The notes under the pieces were generated by a model. That model made no database searches and was not told the origin of the DNA. It saw only the letters and a list, made by a program, of their open reading frames with translations. Shown here one piece after another: positions 16,858 through 25,016 of a stretch of DNA of 64,000 nt. The DNA is from an uncultured Lachnospiraceae bacterium (GTDB taxonomy: Bacteria; Bacillota; Clostridia; Lachnospirales; Lachnospiraceae). Each line of letters starts with the position of its first letter. The first letter of the stretch is position 1. Position numbers and translations under genes: made by a program. The stretch covers positions 39,120 to 103,119 of the forward strand of contig CADAHQ010000006.1 in assembly GCA_902787715.1 (NCBI GenBank), written 5' to 3'.

Positions 16858-18069
16858 TTACTCCTCGGGAAGCTTCTCGCGTTCCATCAAGGTGACGGGA
16901 ATGACGATTTCCTCGCGGTTGCCGTCCTGCTCGCGGCTGATCCGCACCTGAATCACGGTGCCGGCGCGGTAGGAGGTGACGCGGTTTATGAGCTGCGATG
17001 TCTCGTACACGCGGATGTCGTTGACGGAGAGAATGATGTCACCGGAAAGGATGCCTGCTGCTTCCGCAGAACCGCCCGGCACGACAGCTTTTACGTAAAC
17101 GCCGCGGGGCCAGCCGAAATCCTCCTGCATGCCGGTGGTGACAGCGGTGATGTAGACGCCGAGATATCCGGCCTCCTCCGTCGGAAAATGCTCCGTCTTC
17201 TTCAGCTCCGCAAGAATCGGTATCGCCTGGGAAACCGGAATGGCAAAGCCCATGCTTTCCACGGAACGGGCGGAGTATTTGGCGGAATTGATGCCGATGA
17301 CTTCGCCGCGAAGGTTTACCAAAGCTCCGCCGCTGTTGCCGGGATTAATGGCAGCGTCGGTCTGAATCAGCTCCATGGGACCGACGGTGGTTTCCACAAC
17401 GCGCTCGACAGCGCTGACATAGCCGACCGTGACGGAGGTGCCGCGCCCTAAGGAATTACCGACGGCAAATACCATCTCGCCGCAATGGGGTTCGGTGTCC
17501 TGCGCGAGGGTAGCCACGGCGATGGCGCTCTTCGAAGTATCCGCAAGCTTATCGTAGGGAACCGTGAGAATCGCCAGGTCCCCGACTTCATCGGCGCCCA
17601 GCAGAGAAACCTCGGCGGTGCTTCCGTCCGCGAAGGTCACGGTGATTTTCGTGGCGTCACTCACAACATGGTTGTTGGTGGCGATATATAAAGTGTCATT
17701 TTCCAAAGCAAGGATGATGCCGGAGCCCTGGGTGGACCCGACGTTCTGGCGTCCCCAGTCGTCGTAGCCGGTCACGTCGCTCTCCACCTGAACGATGCTC
17801 GACAGAACCTTTTCAATCAACTCCGGGAGATGTACATCCCCGAGGAGCAGAACCTCACCGGAACCGGTATAGGGGATGGCGTCATTCGGAACGGGAGATG
17901 CCGTGGGGGTTGCTGCGGCCACCGTAGGGGTAGCCTTTTGGGACTTCCGCGGGCGAGCCTCCTCCGTGTCGTCCGTGAACGCACGAAGACCGCAGGTAAC
18001 GCCGTAAAATACACCCGCAGCGACGCCTGCAAACAAAAAGAAGAGCAATGTTTTTTTGAGAATTCTCAT
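16858..18069 (-). CDS. htrA: HtrA/DegP-like membrane-anchored serine protease with PDZ domain
   Basis: The start at 18069 is chosen because GGAGGAAT lies just ahead; the frame is open further but without a ribosome site. The 403-aa protein has an N-terminal membrane anchor (about 7-27), a Pro/Thr-rich spacer, a trypsin-like domain with His134 (TNNHVV), Asp164 (GDLAIL) and Ser246 (NPGNSGGAL), and one C-terminal PDZ domain (about 297-390). HtrA proteases degrade misfolded exported proteins at the outer face of the membrane. It is divergent from clpX, with 211 bases between the two starts, and convergent with glf. Confidence 0.94.
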   Translation of the reverse strand: MRILKKTLLFFLFAGVAAGVFYGVTCGLRAFTDDTEEARPRKSQKATPTVAAATPTASPVPNDAIPYTGSGEVLLLGDVHLPELIEKVLSSIVQVESDVTGYDDWGRQNVGSTQGSGIILALENDTLYIATNNHVVSDATKITVTFADGSTAEVSLLGADEVGDLAILTVPYDKLADTSKSAIAVATLAQDTEPHCGEMVFAVGNSLGRGTSVTVGYVSAVERVVETTVGPMELIQTDAAINPGNSGGALVNLRGEVIGINSAKYSARSVESMGFAIPVSQAIPILAELKKTEHFPTEEAGYLGVYITAVTTGMQEDFGWPRGVYVKAVVPGGSAEAAGILSGDIILSVNDIRVYETSQLINRVTSYRAGTVIQVRISREQDGNREEIVIPVTLMEREKLPEE

Positions 18070-18171
18070 CGGATTCCTCCTCGTGTAAACTGCAACCGGT
18101 TTCATGATAACGGGAGAATGTGTTTGATTTGTGACGGCTTTGTTAAACTCCGCGGGAAGCGACCGGCGCAC

Positions 18172-18200
18172 TTGCATTTGCCGCTGTTTCATAGTAAAAT
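18172..18200 (+). promoter_or_regulatory. Promoter for clpX
   Basis: TTGCAT (18172-18177), a 17-base spacer and TAAAAT (18195-18200). The leader downstream holds a 7-bp hairpin, TCCCGCC with GGCGGGA (18208-18230). No clear CtsR or CIRCE box is visible. Confidence 0.62.
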
Positions 18201-18280
18201 AATGTCGTCCCGCCGGATGCGCAGGCGGGAGCAAACCGGGGAGAATAATACGTACCAAGTGAGGAAAGAAGGGAATTATT

Positions 18281-19795
18281 ATGGCAGACGATTCGGATAA
18301 AAAGAACAACGGCGAAGAGCGCTTTTGCATGATGTGCAGAAGACCGGAGAGCGAGGTGGGACCCCTTGTGACCATGCCGCCGGGACTCACGCTTTGCAAC
18401 CACTGCATGCAGGATATGATGAACCAGGCGATGCGCCTCTTCCAGCATCGAAATGAGACCACGGACCGGAGAAACAAACCGGAATCCGCGGAGGACGATA
18501 CGAAGAAAAAGGCTTCGGAGGAAAACGACTCTTCGGCGGACGCTTCGAAGTCCGGTGACAGCAACCCTTCTCAGACGAAGGAGGACGGCAAAACCGGAAA
18601 TAACGGCGACGGATTCGGCATCCCCATCGGCGGCCTTCGTTTCATCATCCCGGAGATGATGCAGAATAACAATCCGCGGGTGAAGCCGAAGAAGAAGCCC
18701 AAGGAGGAAGAGCTTCCGGATGTGATGGATATCGCCAACCTTCCCGTGCCCCACGAGATCAAGGCAAGACTCGACGAGTATGTCATCGGGCAGGAGCACG
18801 CCAAGAAGGTTATGAGCGTTGCAGTCTACAACCACTATAAGCGTGTTCGCCGTCAGGAGGAGGAAGCATTTAAGGACGACGTGGTGATTGAGAAGTCCAA
18901 CATGCTGATGATCGGACCCACGGGCTGCGGTAAGACGTACCTGGTGCAGACCCTGGCAAGACTTCTCAACGTGCCGCTTGCCATCACCGACGCGACCTCC
19001 CTTACGGAGGCCGGCTACATCGGCGACGACGTGGAGAGCGTTCTGTCGAAACTTTTGGCGGCAGCGGACAACGACGTGGAGAAGGCGGAGCACGGCATCG
19101 TCTTCATCGATGAGATTGACAAGATCGCAAAGAAGAAAAATACCACAAGCCGCGATGTCAGCGGTGAGAGTGTACAGCAGGGCCTTTTGAAACTTTTGGA
19201 GGGAGCGGACGTGGAAGTTCCGGTGGGGGCTTCCAGCAAGAACGCCATGGTTCCGCAGACCACCGTCAACACGAAGAACATTCTCTTCATCTGCGGCGGC
19301 GCCTTCCCGGGCCTTGATGAGATTGTAAAGACGCGGCTTACGAAGTCGTTTACCATGGGCTTCAACTCCCATCTGAAGGACTCCTTCGACGATGATCCCG
19401 ACCTTCTGTCGAAGACGACCATGGAGGACCTTCGCGAGTACGGCATGATTCCGGAGTTTATCGGAAGACTTCCCATGGTGTTCGCTCTGCGGGGCCTTGA
19501 CAAGGAAGCGATGAAGCGGATACTGACTGAGCCGAAAAATGCAATCCTGAAGCAGTATCAGAAGCTTCTCGCCATGGATGAGGTGAAGCTTCTCTTCGAT
19601 GATTCCGCTCTCGAGGTGATTGCGGAGGAGGCGGTCCGCAGGGACACCGGAGCCCGCGCACTTCGCTCCATAATCGAGGAATTTATGCTGGATATCATGT
19701 ATGAAATTCCGAAGGATGACACCATCGGAACCGTCACCATCACCGGGGATTACATCCTCGGAAAGGGAGCTCCGGTAATCGAGATGCGTGCGTAA
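18281..19795 (+). CDS. clpX: ClpX ATPase subunit with enlarged linker
   Basis: ClpX unfolds tagged proteins and feeds them to ClpP. The N-terminal zinc domain is intact (Cys16, Cys19, Cys39, Cys42). The AAA+ core has Walker A GPTGCGKT at residues 212-219, Walker B IVFIDEIDKIA, and the pore and sensor regions of ClpX. At 504 aa it is about 80 residues longer than usual: residues about 50-155 form a charged, Ser/Lys/Asp-rich linker between zinc domain and core. The ClpP-docking loop reads MGF near residue 358 where IGF is usual. No clpP or tig is adjacent, unlike many genomes. It is divergent from htrA. Confidence 0.95.
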   Translation: MADDSDKKNNGEERFCMMCRRPESEVGPLVTMPPGLTLCNHCMQDMMNQAMRLFQHRNETTDRRNKPESAEDDTKKKASEENDSSADASKSGDSNPSQTKEDGKTGNNGDGFGIPIGGLRFIIPEMMQNNNPRVKPKKKPKEEELPDVMDIANLPVPHEIKARLDEYVIGQEHAKKVMSVAVYNHYKRVRRQEEEAFKDDVVIEKSNMLMIGPTGCGKTYLVQTLARLLNVPLAITDATSLTEAGYIGDDVESVLSKLLAAADNDVEKAEHGIVFIDEIDKIAKKKNTTSRDVSGESVQQGLLKLLEGADVEVPVGASSKNAMVPQTTVNTKNILFICGGAFPGLDEIVKTRLTKSFTMGFNSHLKDSFDDDPDLLSKTTMEDLREYGMIPEFIGRLPMVFALRGLDKEAMKRILTEPKNAILKQYQKLLAMDEVKLLFDDSALEVIAEEAVRRDTGARALRSIIEEFMLDIMYEIPKDDTIGTVTITGDYILGKGAPVIEMRA

Positions 19796-19818
19796 CCCAA
19801 AATCGGTGAATTTTGCGA

Positions 19819-19844
19819 AAAACCCTTGCCTCGGCAAGGGTTTT
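19819..19844 (+). terminator. Terminator after clpX
   Basis: AAAACCCTTGCC pairs with GGCAAGGGTTTT around a very short loop. The T run is the end of the stem, so the tail is short. Confidence 0.7.
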
Positions 19845-19854
19845 GCAATATAAT
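19826..19854 (+). promoter_or_regulatory. Promoter overlapping the clpX terminator
   Basis: TTGCCT (19826-19831), 17 bases and a perfect TATAAT (19849-19854). The -35 lies inside the terminator stem. It would drive the zinc-ribbon gene at 19956 with a leader of about 95 bases that contains short inverted repeats. Confidence 0.6.
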
Positions 19855-19955
19855 ATACTATCATGGTATATTCCGCGGATTTCGGAACAGTTCGAGTGCG
19901 CGACCGCGGACCGTAATATAAGAACAAGCGCGTAGGCGCAGAAAGAAGGAGCGAT

Positions 19956-21248
19956 ATGTTTTGCAATAAGTGTGGAAATCAATTGCTTCCCGGTGCGATG
20001 TTCTGCGGCGTGTGCGGCGCGAAGCAGGAGATCGCCGAGGCTCTCAACGAGGCTACGGCGGATCTGAATGCAGCGACGGCACAGGTAACCGAGACCGTGG
20101 CAGCGGTTCCGGAGCAGGCAGCGGCAGTGGCAACCGAAGCGACCGCAGCTACGGAACAGGTAGCAGCGACGGCGGCTGCAGCAGTGGAGACGATTCCCGA
20201 GCAGGCGGCAGCGGTTGTTGCCGAGACAGCAGAGTCGATTCCCGAAACGCCGGTTATCCCGGAGGCACCCGTATATCAGCAGCCCGTATTTGAACAGCCT
20301 GTGGCACCTGCACCTGCAGCGCCCGAGGCACCCGTATATCAGCAGCCTGTATTTGAACAGCCCGTAGCTCCTGCACCGGCAGCTCCCGAGGCTCCTGTAT
20401 ATCAGCAGCCCGCAGCGCCCGAGGCTCCGGTTTACCAGCAGCCCGCAGCACCCGAGGCTCCGGTTTACCAGCAGCCCGCAGCACCCGTATATCAGCAGCC
20501 GGCAGCACCGGAACAGCCGATGTACCAGCAGCCTGTATATCAGCAGCCGACAGCTCCTGTGTATCCGCAGCAGGCAGCCCCGATGTACCAGCAGCCTTAC
20601 CAGGCACCCGGTTACCCGCAGCCTGCGGCACCGGCCAAGAAGAAGTCCAAGGCTCCGGTGATCATCATTTGCATTTTCCTCATTCTTGCGATTCTCGTGG
20701 GAAGCGGTATTGCATATCTTACGTTCTTTGATAAGAACGGTGAGAAGAAGCTCTTCGGTATCGATTTGAACATCTTCGACTTCTCGCAGCTCTCCGCCAA
20801 GGAGAAGGAGGCATTCCAGGAGCTCGTTGAGCCTATTGACGAGGCATTTGCCGGCCTCAGCGCCCGCAAGTTCAAGAAGAACCTGGCGGATTATGCGGTT
20901 GACTACGCATGCCGTATGTTCGGTTCCGACGACGTAGAGGATATGCTCGAGAAGAACTATGATAAGTACCTCAAGAAGGCCTGCGGCGGTGTCGCTGAGG
21001 TAACGAGCGAGAAGGCTTATCTGATGTATGAGATCAAGGATACCGACGGTCTCCGCGGCAAGATCAAGAAGGAGATGGGCGCTACCGTAGAGATTAAGAA
21101 GGCTTACCTTGTAGAGAACATCTGCGAGTACACCGGCAGCGAGGGCAAGCAGCTGATGTCGGATCTTTACATCTTCTACAACGACGGAGATGAGTGGAAC
21201 ATTTTGTTGATCGGAGAGAACAGTCTGAAGGCATTCGGTCTCGAGTAA
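19956..21248 (+). CDS. Zinc-ribbon membrane protein with YQQP repeats
   Basis: The 430-aa protein starts with a four-cysteine zinc ribbon (CNKCGN and CGVCG, residues 3-24). An Ala/Glu/Thr-rich segment follows, then a Pro/Gln repeat (about 105-225) with nine YQQP units, one membrane helix (about 231-255) and a C-terminal domain of about 160 residues with many Lys and Asp/Glu. The zinc ribbon and repeat have no signal peptide and should be cytoplasmic, with the C-terminal domain outside, if the helix is a simple anchor. Proteins of this plan are frequent in Clostridia, with no assigned function. It is a single-gene unit between terminators. Confidence 0.82.
   Translation: MFCNKCGNQLLPGAMFCGVCGAKQEIAEALNEATADLNAATAQVTETVAAVPEQAAAVATEATAATEQVAATAAAAVETIPEQAAAVVAETAESIPETPVIPEAPVYQQPVFEQPVAPAPAAPEAPVYQQPVFEQPVAPAPAAPEAPVYQQPAAPEAPVYQQPAAPEAPVYQQPAAPVYQQPAAPEQPMYQQPVYQQPTAPVYPQQAAPMYQQPYQAPGYPQPAAPAKKKSKAPVIIICIFLILAILVGSGIAYLTFFDKNGEKKLFGIDLNIFDFSQLSAKEKEAFQELVEPIDEAFAGLSARKFKKNLADYAVDYACRMFGSDDVEDMLEKNYDKYLKKACGGVAEVTSEKAYLMYEIKDTDGLRGKIKKEMGATVEIKKAYLVENICEYTGSEGKQLMSDLYIFYNDGDEWNILLIGENSLKAFGLE
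20266..20627 (+). repeat. In-frame Pro/Gln (APVYQQP) repeat
   Basis: Tandem copies of a roughly 8-12 residue unit, APEAPVYQQPA, with variants such as APVYQQPVFEQPVAPAPA. The longest unit of about 24 residues is duplicated almost exactly. This can change length by slippage or recombination. Confidence 0.8.
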
Positions 21249-21283
21249 TGCCCGGGTTCGGAAACGGTTAAGAAGAAGGATTT

Positions 21284-21322
21284 ACGGGAGACCGGTGCCG
21301 AGCGTACCGGCCTCCCGTGTTT
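21284..21322 (+). terminator. Probable terminator after the zinc-ribbon gene
   Basis: ACGGGAG-A-CCGGT pairs with ACCGG-C-CTCCCGT. The stem is strong but only GTTT follows. Confidence 0.55.
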
Positions 21323-21378
21323 GAAGACAGGGGATTACGCCGCCTCGGGCGGTAACTATTGAAAGGTGCGTCTTTTAT

Positions 21379-22938
21379 GTGGGGAAAAGACGAGTGCGTA
21401 TCAGGATGAAACGATTGAAACCATGGATGACGGGGAAAAATGTTGCAACCGCCGTGTTTTTGCTGTTGGCGGACTGGCTGGTGATCACGGCCGTATGGAT
21501 GAAGGTCCGGTTCGGAACCATCGATATGACCACGATTCTGTTCCAGCTGAAGGTGCCCATGAGCGGCGCCGACCCCGGTAACTTTTACGAGATCTTTATT
21601 TTGCTTCTGACCGTAGGAACGGCGATGCTTCTTGCGGAGATCGGATTGCTGTTCCTGGTTCGGAAGTGGCGGGCAAACCGGCTCGCCAAAGCGAAAAATG
21701 CAGGTGTTCCGGGAGGCATCCTCTCGTGGCGCCGTATCATCGCTCTCGGGCTGATGATTGCAGCCCTGTGCTTTGTGGGGTACCGGCTCCACATCGTGCG
21801 GTATGTTGTGAATCAGTTCGGCAACTCGCCGATTTACGACGACGAGTACCGGTATCCGGAGAATACCGCGATTGCGGCTCCGGAGAATAAGCGAAACCTC
21901 ATCTTCATCTATATGGAGTCCATGGAGTGCACCTACGCGGACAAAGAGCACGGCGGCACGGCGGCGACCAATATGATTCCGGAGATGACGGAACTCGCCC
22001 TTAACAATGTGAATTTTACGCCGGAGGGAAGCACGCAGTTAAACGGCGCCGTGCCTGTGGTGGGGACGACGTGGACCATGGCGTCCCTTGTGGCCCAGAC
22101 TTCGGGCGTGCCGCTCACGATTCCTATCGGCGAGAACGCCATGGGGAAGCACGCATATAAAACATTCCTTCCCGGGGTTTACTCCTTAGGACAAGTGCTT
22201 CGGGATAACGGCTATGAGCTTTCGTTCCTGCTGGGGTCGGAGAAGGAGTTCTCCGGCGCGGACATCTTTCTTTCCACCCACGGCGACTACAAGATTCTCG
22301 ATCTGAACACCTATCGGAACAACGGAAAGCTTCCGAAGGACTACTTTGTATGGTGGGGCTTCGAGGATATGAAGGTCTATGACTTCGCGAAGGAGGAGCT
22401 TACAGCCCTTGCCGCGGGAGACAAGCCCTTTGCATTTACGATGATGACCATGGACACGCATTTTACGAACGGCCTTCGGTGCGATCTGTGTCCGGTTACG
22501 TATCCGGACCAGTACAGCAACGTCATCGCGTGCGCGTCCAAACAGCTGGATAGCTTCCTTTCATGGCTTTCGGAGCAGCCGTACTACGAAAACACCACCG
22601 TGGTGATTGTCGGCGATCATCCCACCATGGACACGAAATATATCACCTCCCTTGCGTACGCAAAGGACAGCTACGAGAGAAAAGCGTACTGCGCGATTTT
22701 GAATTCCGCGGTATCCTACGAGCTTCCGTATGCGCGGCAGTTCACTTCCATGGATATGTATCCGACGACCCTTGCGGCCATGGGATTTAAAATCTCGGGG
22801 GACCGTCTGGGCATCGGTGTGAACCTGTTCTCGAACGAGCCGACGATGCTTGAGAAGTACGGAAAGAAGAAGCTGGACGACCTTTTGGAGGAGCGTTCGG
22901 ACTTCTATGACACCCTGATTTACGGGAAGGAAGAGTGA
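21379..22938 (+). CDS. Membrane phosphoglycerol transferase, LTA synthase/OpgB-like
   Basis: The start is either GTG 21379 or ATG 21406 (nine residues shorter); neither has an ideal ribosome site. The 519-aa protein has about three membrane helices in the first 135 residues, fewer than the five of typical LtaS, then an extracellular alkaline-phosphatase-fold sulfatase domain: FIYMESME (metal site), TTWTMASLVAQTSGVPL (probable nucleophile Thr), DTHFTNG, and VIVGDHPTMD (metal site). The nucleophile region looks more like OpgB/MdoB phosphoglycerol transferases than classical LtaS. It probably moves glycerol phosphate from phosphatidylglycerol to a lipid or glycan acceptor; the acceptor is unknown. 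Confidence 0.85.
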   Translation: MGKRRVRIRMKRLKPWMTGKNVATAVFLLLADWLVITAVWMKVRFGTIDMTTILFQLKVPMSGADPGNFYEIFILLLTVGTAMLLAEIGLLFLVRKWRANRLAKAKNAGVPGGILSWRRIIALGLMIAALCFVGYRLHIVRYVVNQFGNSPIYDDEYRYPENTAIAAPENKRNLIFIYMESMECTYADKEHGGTAATNMIPEMTELALNNVNFTPEGSTQLNGAVPVVGTTWTMASLVAQTSGVPLTIPIGENAMGKHAYKTFLPGVYSLGQVLRDNGYELSFLLGSEKEFSGADIFLSTHGDYKILDLNTYRNNGKLPKDYFVWWGFEDMKVYDFAKEELTALAAGDKPFAFTMMTMDTHFTNGLRCDLCPVTYPDQYSNVIACASKQLDSFLSWLSEQPYYENTTVVIVGDHPTMDTKYITSLAYAKDSYERKAYCAILNSAVSYELPYARQFTSMDMYPTTLAAMGFKISGDRLGIGVNLFSNEPTMLEKYGKKKLDDLLEERSDFYDTLIYGKEE

Positions 22939-22947
22939 CCGGGACAC

Positions 22948-22976
22948 TTGCAAGTCCTACTCTTCTGTGATAAGAT
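22948..22976 (+). promoter_or_regulatory. Promoter for the HD-GYP gene
   Basis: TTGCAA (22948-22953), 17 bases, TAAGAT (22971-22976). It begins only ten bases after the preceding stop codon. Confidence 0.6.
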
Positions 22977-23043
22977 AAAGAATGCACAATTTGTGCGATT
23001 TTGTGAGAATTAGCCCGCAGCAGGCGGACGGAGAGGAGACACG

Positions 23044-24924
23044 ATGGTCGGTTCGATTTCGGAATTGTATCGCGAATATAAAAAGCGCCTGGACGATGTC
23101 GATCAGATTGAGCGTGAACTCCTGGATACCGACAATCTGGAGGACTGGCTTGAGCGTCTGAACAGAAAATCCGAACTGATCCGCAAGTATTACAAGCAGA
23201 CGGAGCGGGAGATCAACACCCTGATTAACCCGATTCTCTATGAGGAGAAGCCTCTCGATGACGAGACCGCAATGGAGCTCTACGAGGGCGCCTACAGCTA
23301 TTACCGCGAGGTCATGTGCGACGACGTGATGGAGTCGCAGATGTTCGTGCGGCTGTGGGAGTATTTTGCGCAGAAGGGCGACGAGTACAACGAGCGGTCC
23401 TGCCGGTGTGCCTTCTCCAACAATGCTTTCTTAAACGTGGAAGGCAATCTCCGAAAGCTCGCAATGGAGCAGGCGGAGTGGGTTGCCGGCTACATGGACA
23501 AGATTGACCATCTGCGCCGGATTCACAAAAACGACGAAGATTTTTACGTGGATGTGCAGCGCGTGCTCGGCACCCTGCGCAGCCGTTATCAAATGGAAAA
23601 AGCCCAGTTTGAGCCCAACATCGAGCGCATGATCGAGTGCTTCAACGACTTCTCGAAGATCCGCAGATACCGCCAGTACTTCGATGATGAGCACTGGGAG
23701 TCGATTGAGAAGCCTCTCGAGGACATCGGCACCGATGTTTTGTTCATGGCGGTGCTGCATTGGAATTCCCTGCCTGACAAATTGAAAGAGACCCTGGGCC
23801 CGACGTATCCCCTCGGGTTCATCGAGCAGACCAAGCTGCCGCCGCACAAGAGAAACATGAAGGTGTACGTCGGCTACATTGTGTATGCCTTTTATTCGGG
23901 TCTTTTAAAGCCGGAGCAGACGTTTACGCTGCTTCGTTCCTACAGCCATTCCATCGACAAGGAATACGATTTCAACGACCCCGACTGGTACAACCAGCCT
24001 GCCGACAGCCGCTTCTCCGTTTTGACCACAACGACGAAGCCGATGCTTGAGATGATTGAGGCCTTCAACTGCGACAAGGCGAAGAAGGTCCGCATGAAGG
24101 CCGAGCTGTTCTACGAGATTTCCACCTACATCGAGACTATCCCGCGACAGTGCGCGTGCAAGGAGTATCTCGACCAGGCGCTCTATCATATGTTGTACGA
24201 TCTGATCTCCTTCATCGACGAGGATGATATGGCCATTGAATTTATCGACTGTATGATTATCAGCCGGCAGATGGCGACCCTCATCCACACCGTGATGACC
24301 GCGAAGCTGTGCGAGGCCATCTTAAAGCCCCTCATCCACGAGCATCCGGAGATGTTTTTGACGGTGCTTTCGGTGGACGACCCTGAGGAGGTGGCCGACT
24401 ATGAGGAGCTTCTTGTCAAGCTTATGTACAATGCGGCGCGGTGCCACGACATCGGCAAGATTCTGATCGCCAACATCGTGAACACCCAGATTCGCCGGTT
24501 GTCCGACATGGAGTACTCCTACATCAAATTCCACCCCAAGTGGAGTTACGAGATTCTCATGCGGAATCGAAACCTCCAGACTTACGCGGAGATTGCCCTC
24601 GGGCACCACAGAAGCTACGACGGCAAGAGCGGTTATCCGATGTACTTCAACAATCAGAAGAGCAAATTCCGCATCCTCATCGATCTGCTCACCATCTGCG
24701 ACTGCATGGACGCAGCGACGGACGTGTTCGGCCGGAACTACACCAAGGGCAAGACCTTTGATTCCGTCTTGGCGGAGTTTAAGCGGGCCGCCGGGACCCA
24801 CTACAATCCGGAAATCGTGCAGTTCATCCTGGAGAACGAAGAGCTTAGGGACACCCTTCGCAACCTGACTTCCATGGAGGGACGTGCGGACCTGTATTTC
24901 CACATTTACCGACGTTACCGGTAG
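23044..24924 (+). CDS. HD-GYP domain protein
   Basis: The 626-aa protein has no signal peptide or membrane helix. The first 400 residues are helical with many acidic and aromatic residues and match no family I know. The C-terminal domain (about 405-600) is HD-GYP: an early His near 416, HDIGK near 467, KFHPKWSYEIL, then GHHRSYDGKSGYP and DCMDAATD. HD-GYP domains hydrolyse c-di-GMP or related dinucleotides. Key metal residues appear present, so activity is likely, but the signal and the exact substrate are open. It has its own promoter, and glnS follows after 92 bases. Confidence 0.85.
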   Translation: MVGSISELYREYKKRLDDVDQIERELLDTDNLEDWLERLNRKSELIRKYYKQTEREINTLINPILYEEKPLDDETAMELYEGAYSYYREVMCDDVMESQMFVRLWEYFAQKGDEYNERSCRCAFSNNAFLNVEGNLRKLAMEQAEWVAGYMDKIDHLRRIHKNDEDFYVDVQRVLGTLRSRYQMEKAQFEPNIERMIECFNDFSKIRRYRQYFDDEHWESIEKPLEDIGTDVLFMAVLHWNSLPDKLKETLGPTYPLGFIEQTKLPPHKRNMKVYVGYIVYAFYSGLLKPEQTFTLLRSYSHSIDKEYDFNDPDWYNQPADSRFSVLTTTTKPMLEMIEAFNCDKAKKVRMKAELFYEISTYIETIPRQCACKEYLDQALYHMLYDLISFIDEDDMAIEFIDCMIISRQMATLIHTVMTAKLCEAILKPLIHEHPEMFLTVLSVDDPEEVADYEELLVKLMYNAARCHDIGKILIANIVNTQIRRLSDMEYSYIKFHPKWSYEILMRNRNLQTYAEIALGHHRSYDGKSGYPMYFNNQKSKFRILIDLLTICDCMDAATDVFGRNYTKGKTFDSVLAEFKRAAGTHYNPEIVQFILENEELRDTLRNLTSMEGRADLYFHIYRRYR

Positions 24925-24959
24925 GAGAAAAAGTATTTTTGTAATTCCTGTTTTTGGGC

Positions 24960-24988
24960 TTTACTTTGCGATTTGTTTGTGTTAGAAT
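24960..24988 (+). promoter_or_regulatory. Promoter for glnS
   Basis: TTTACT (24960-24965), 17 bases, TAGAAT (24983-24988), then about 29 bases to the glnS ATG. No T-box leader fits into this gap. Confidence 0.5.
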
Positions 24989-25016
24989 GCGTTAAATATT
25001 TTTTTTGGAGGCTGCA

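Noticed and set aside
16780-17451. A 223-codon + strand frame over htrA
   Set aside because: Antisense to the protease and PDZ domains of htrA.
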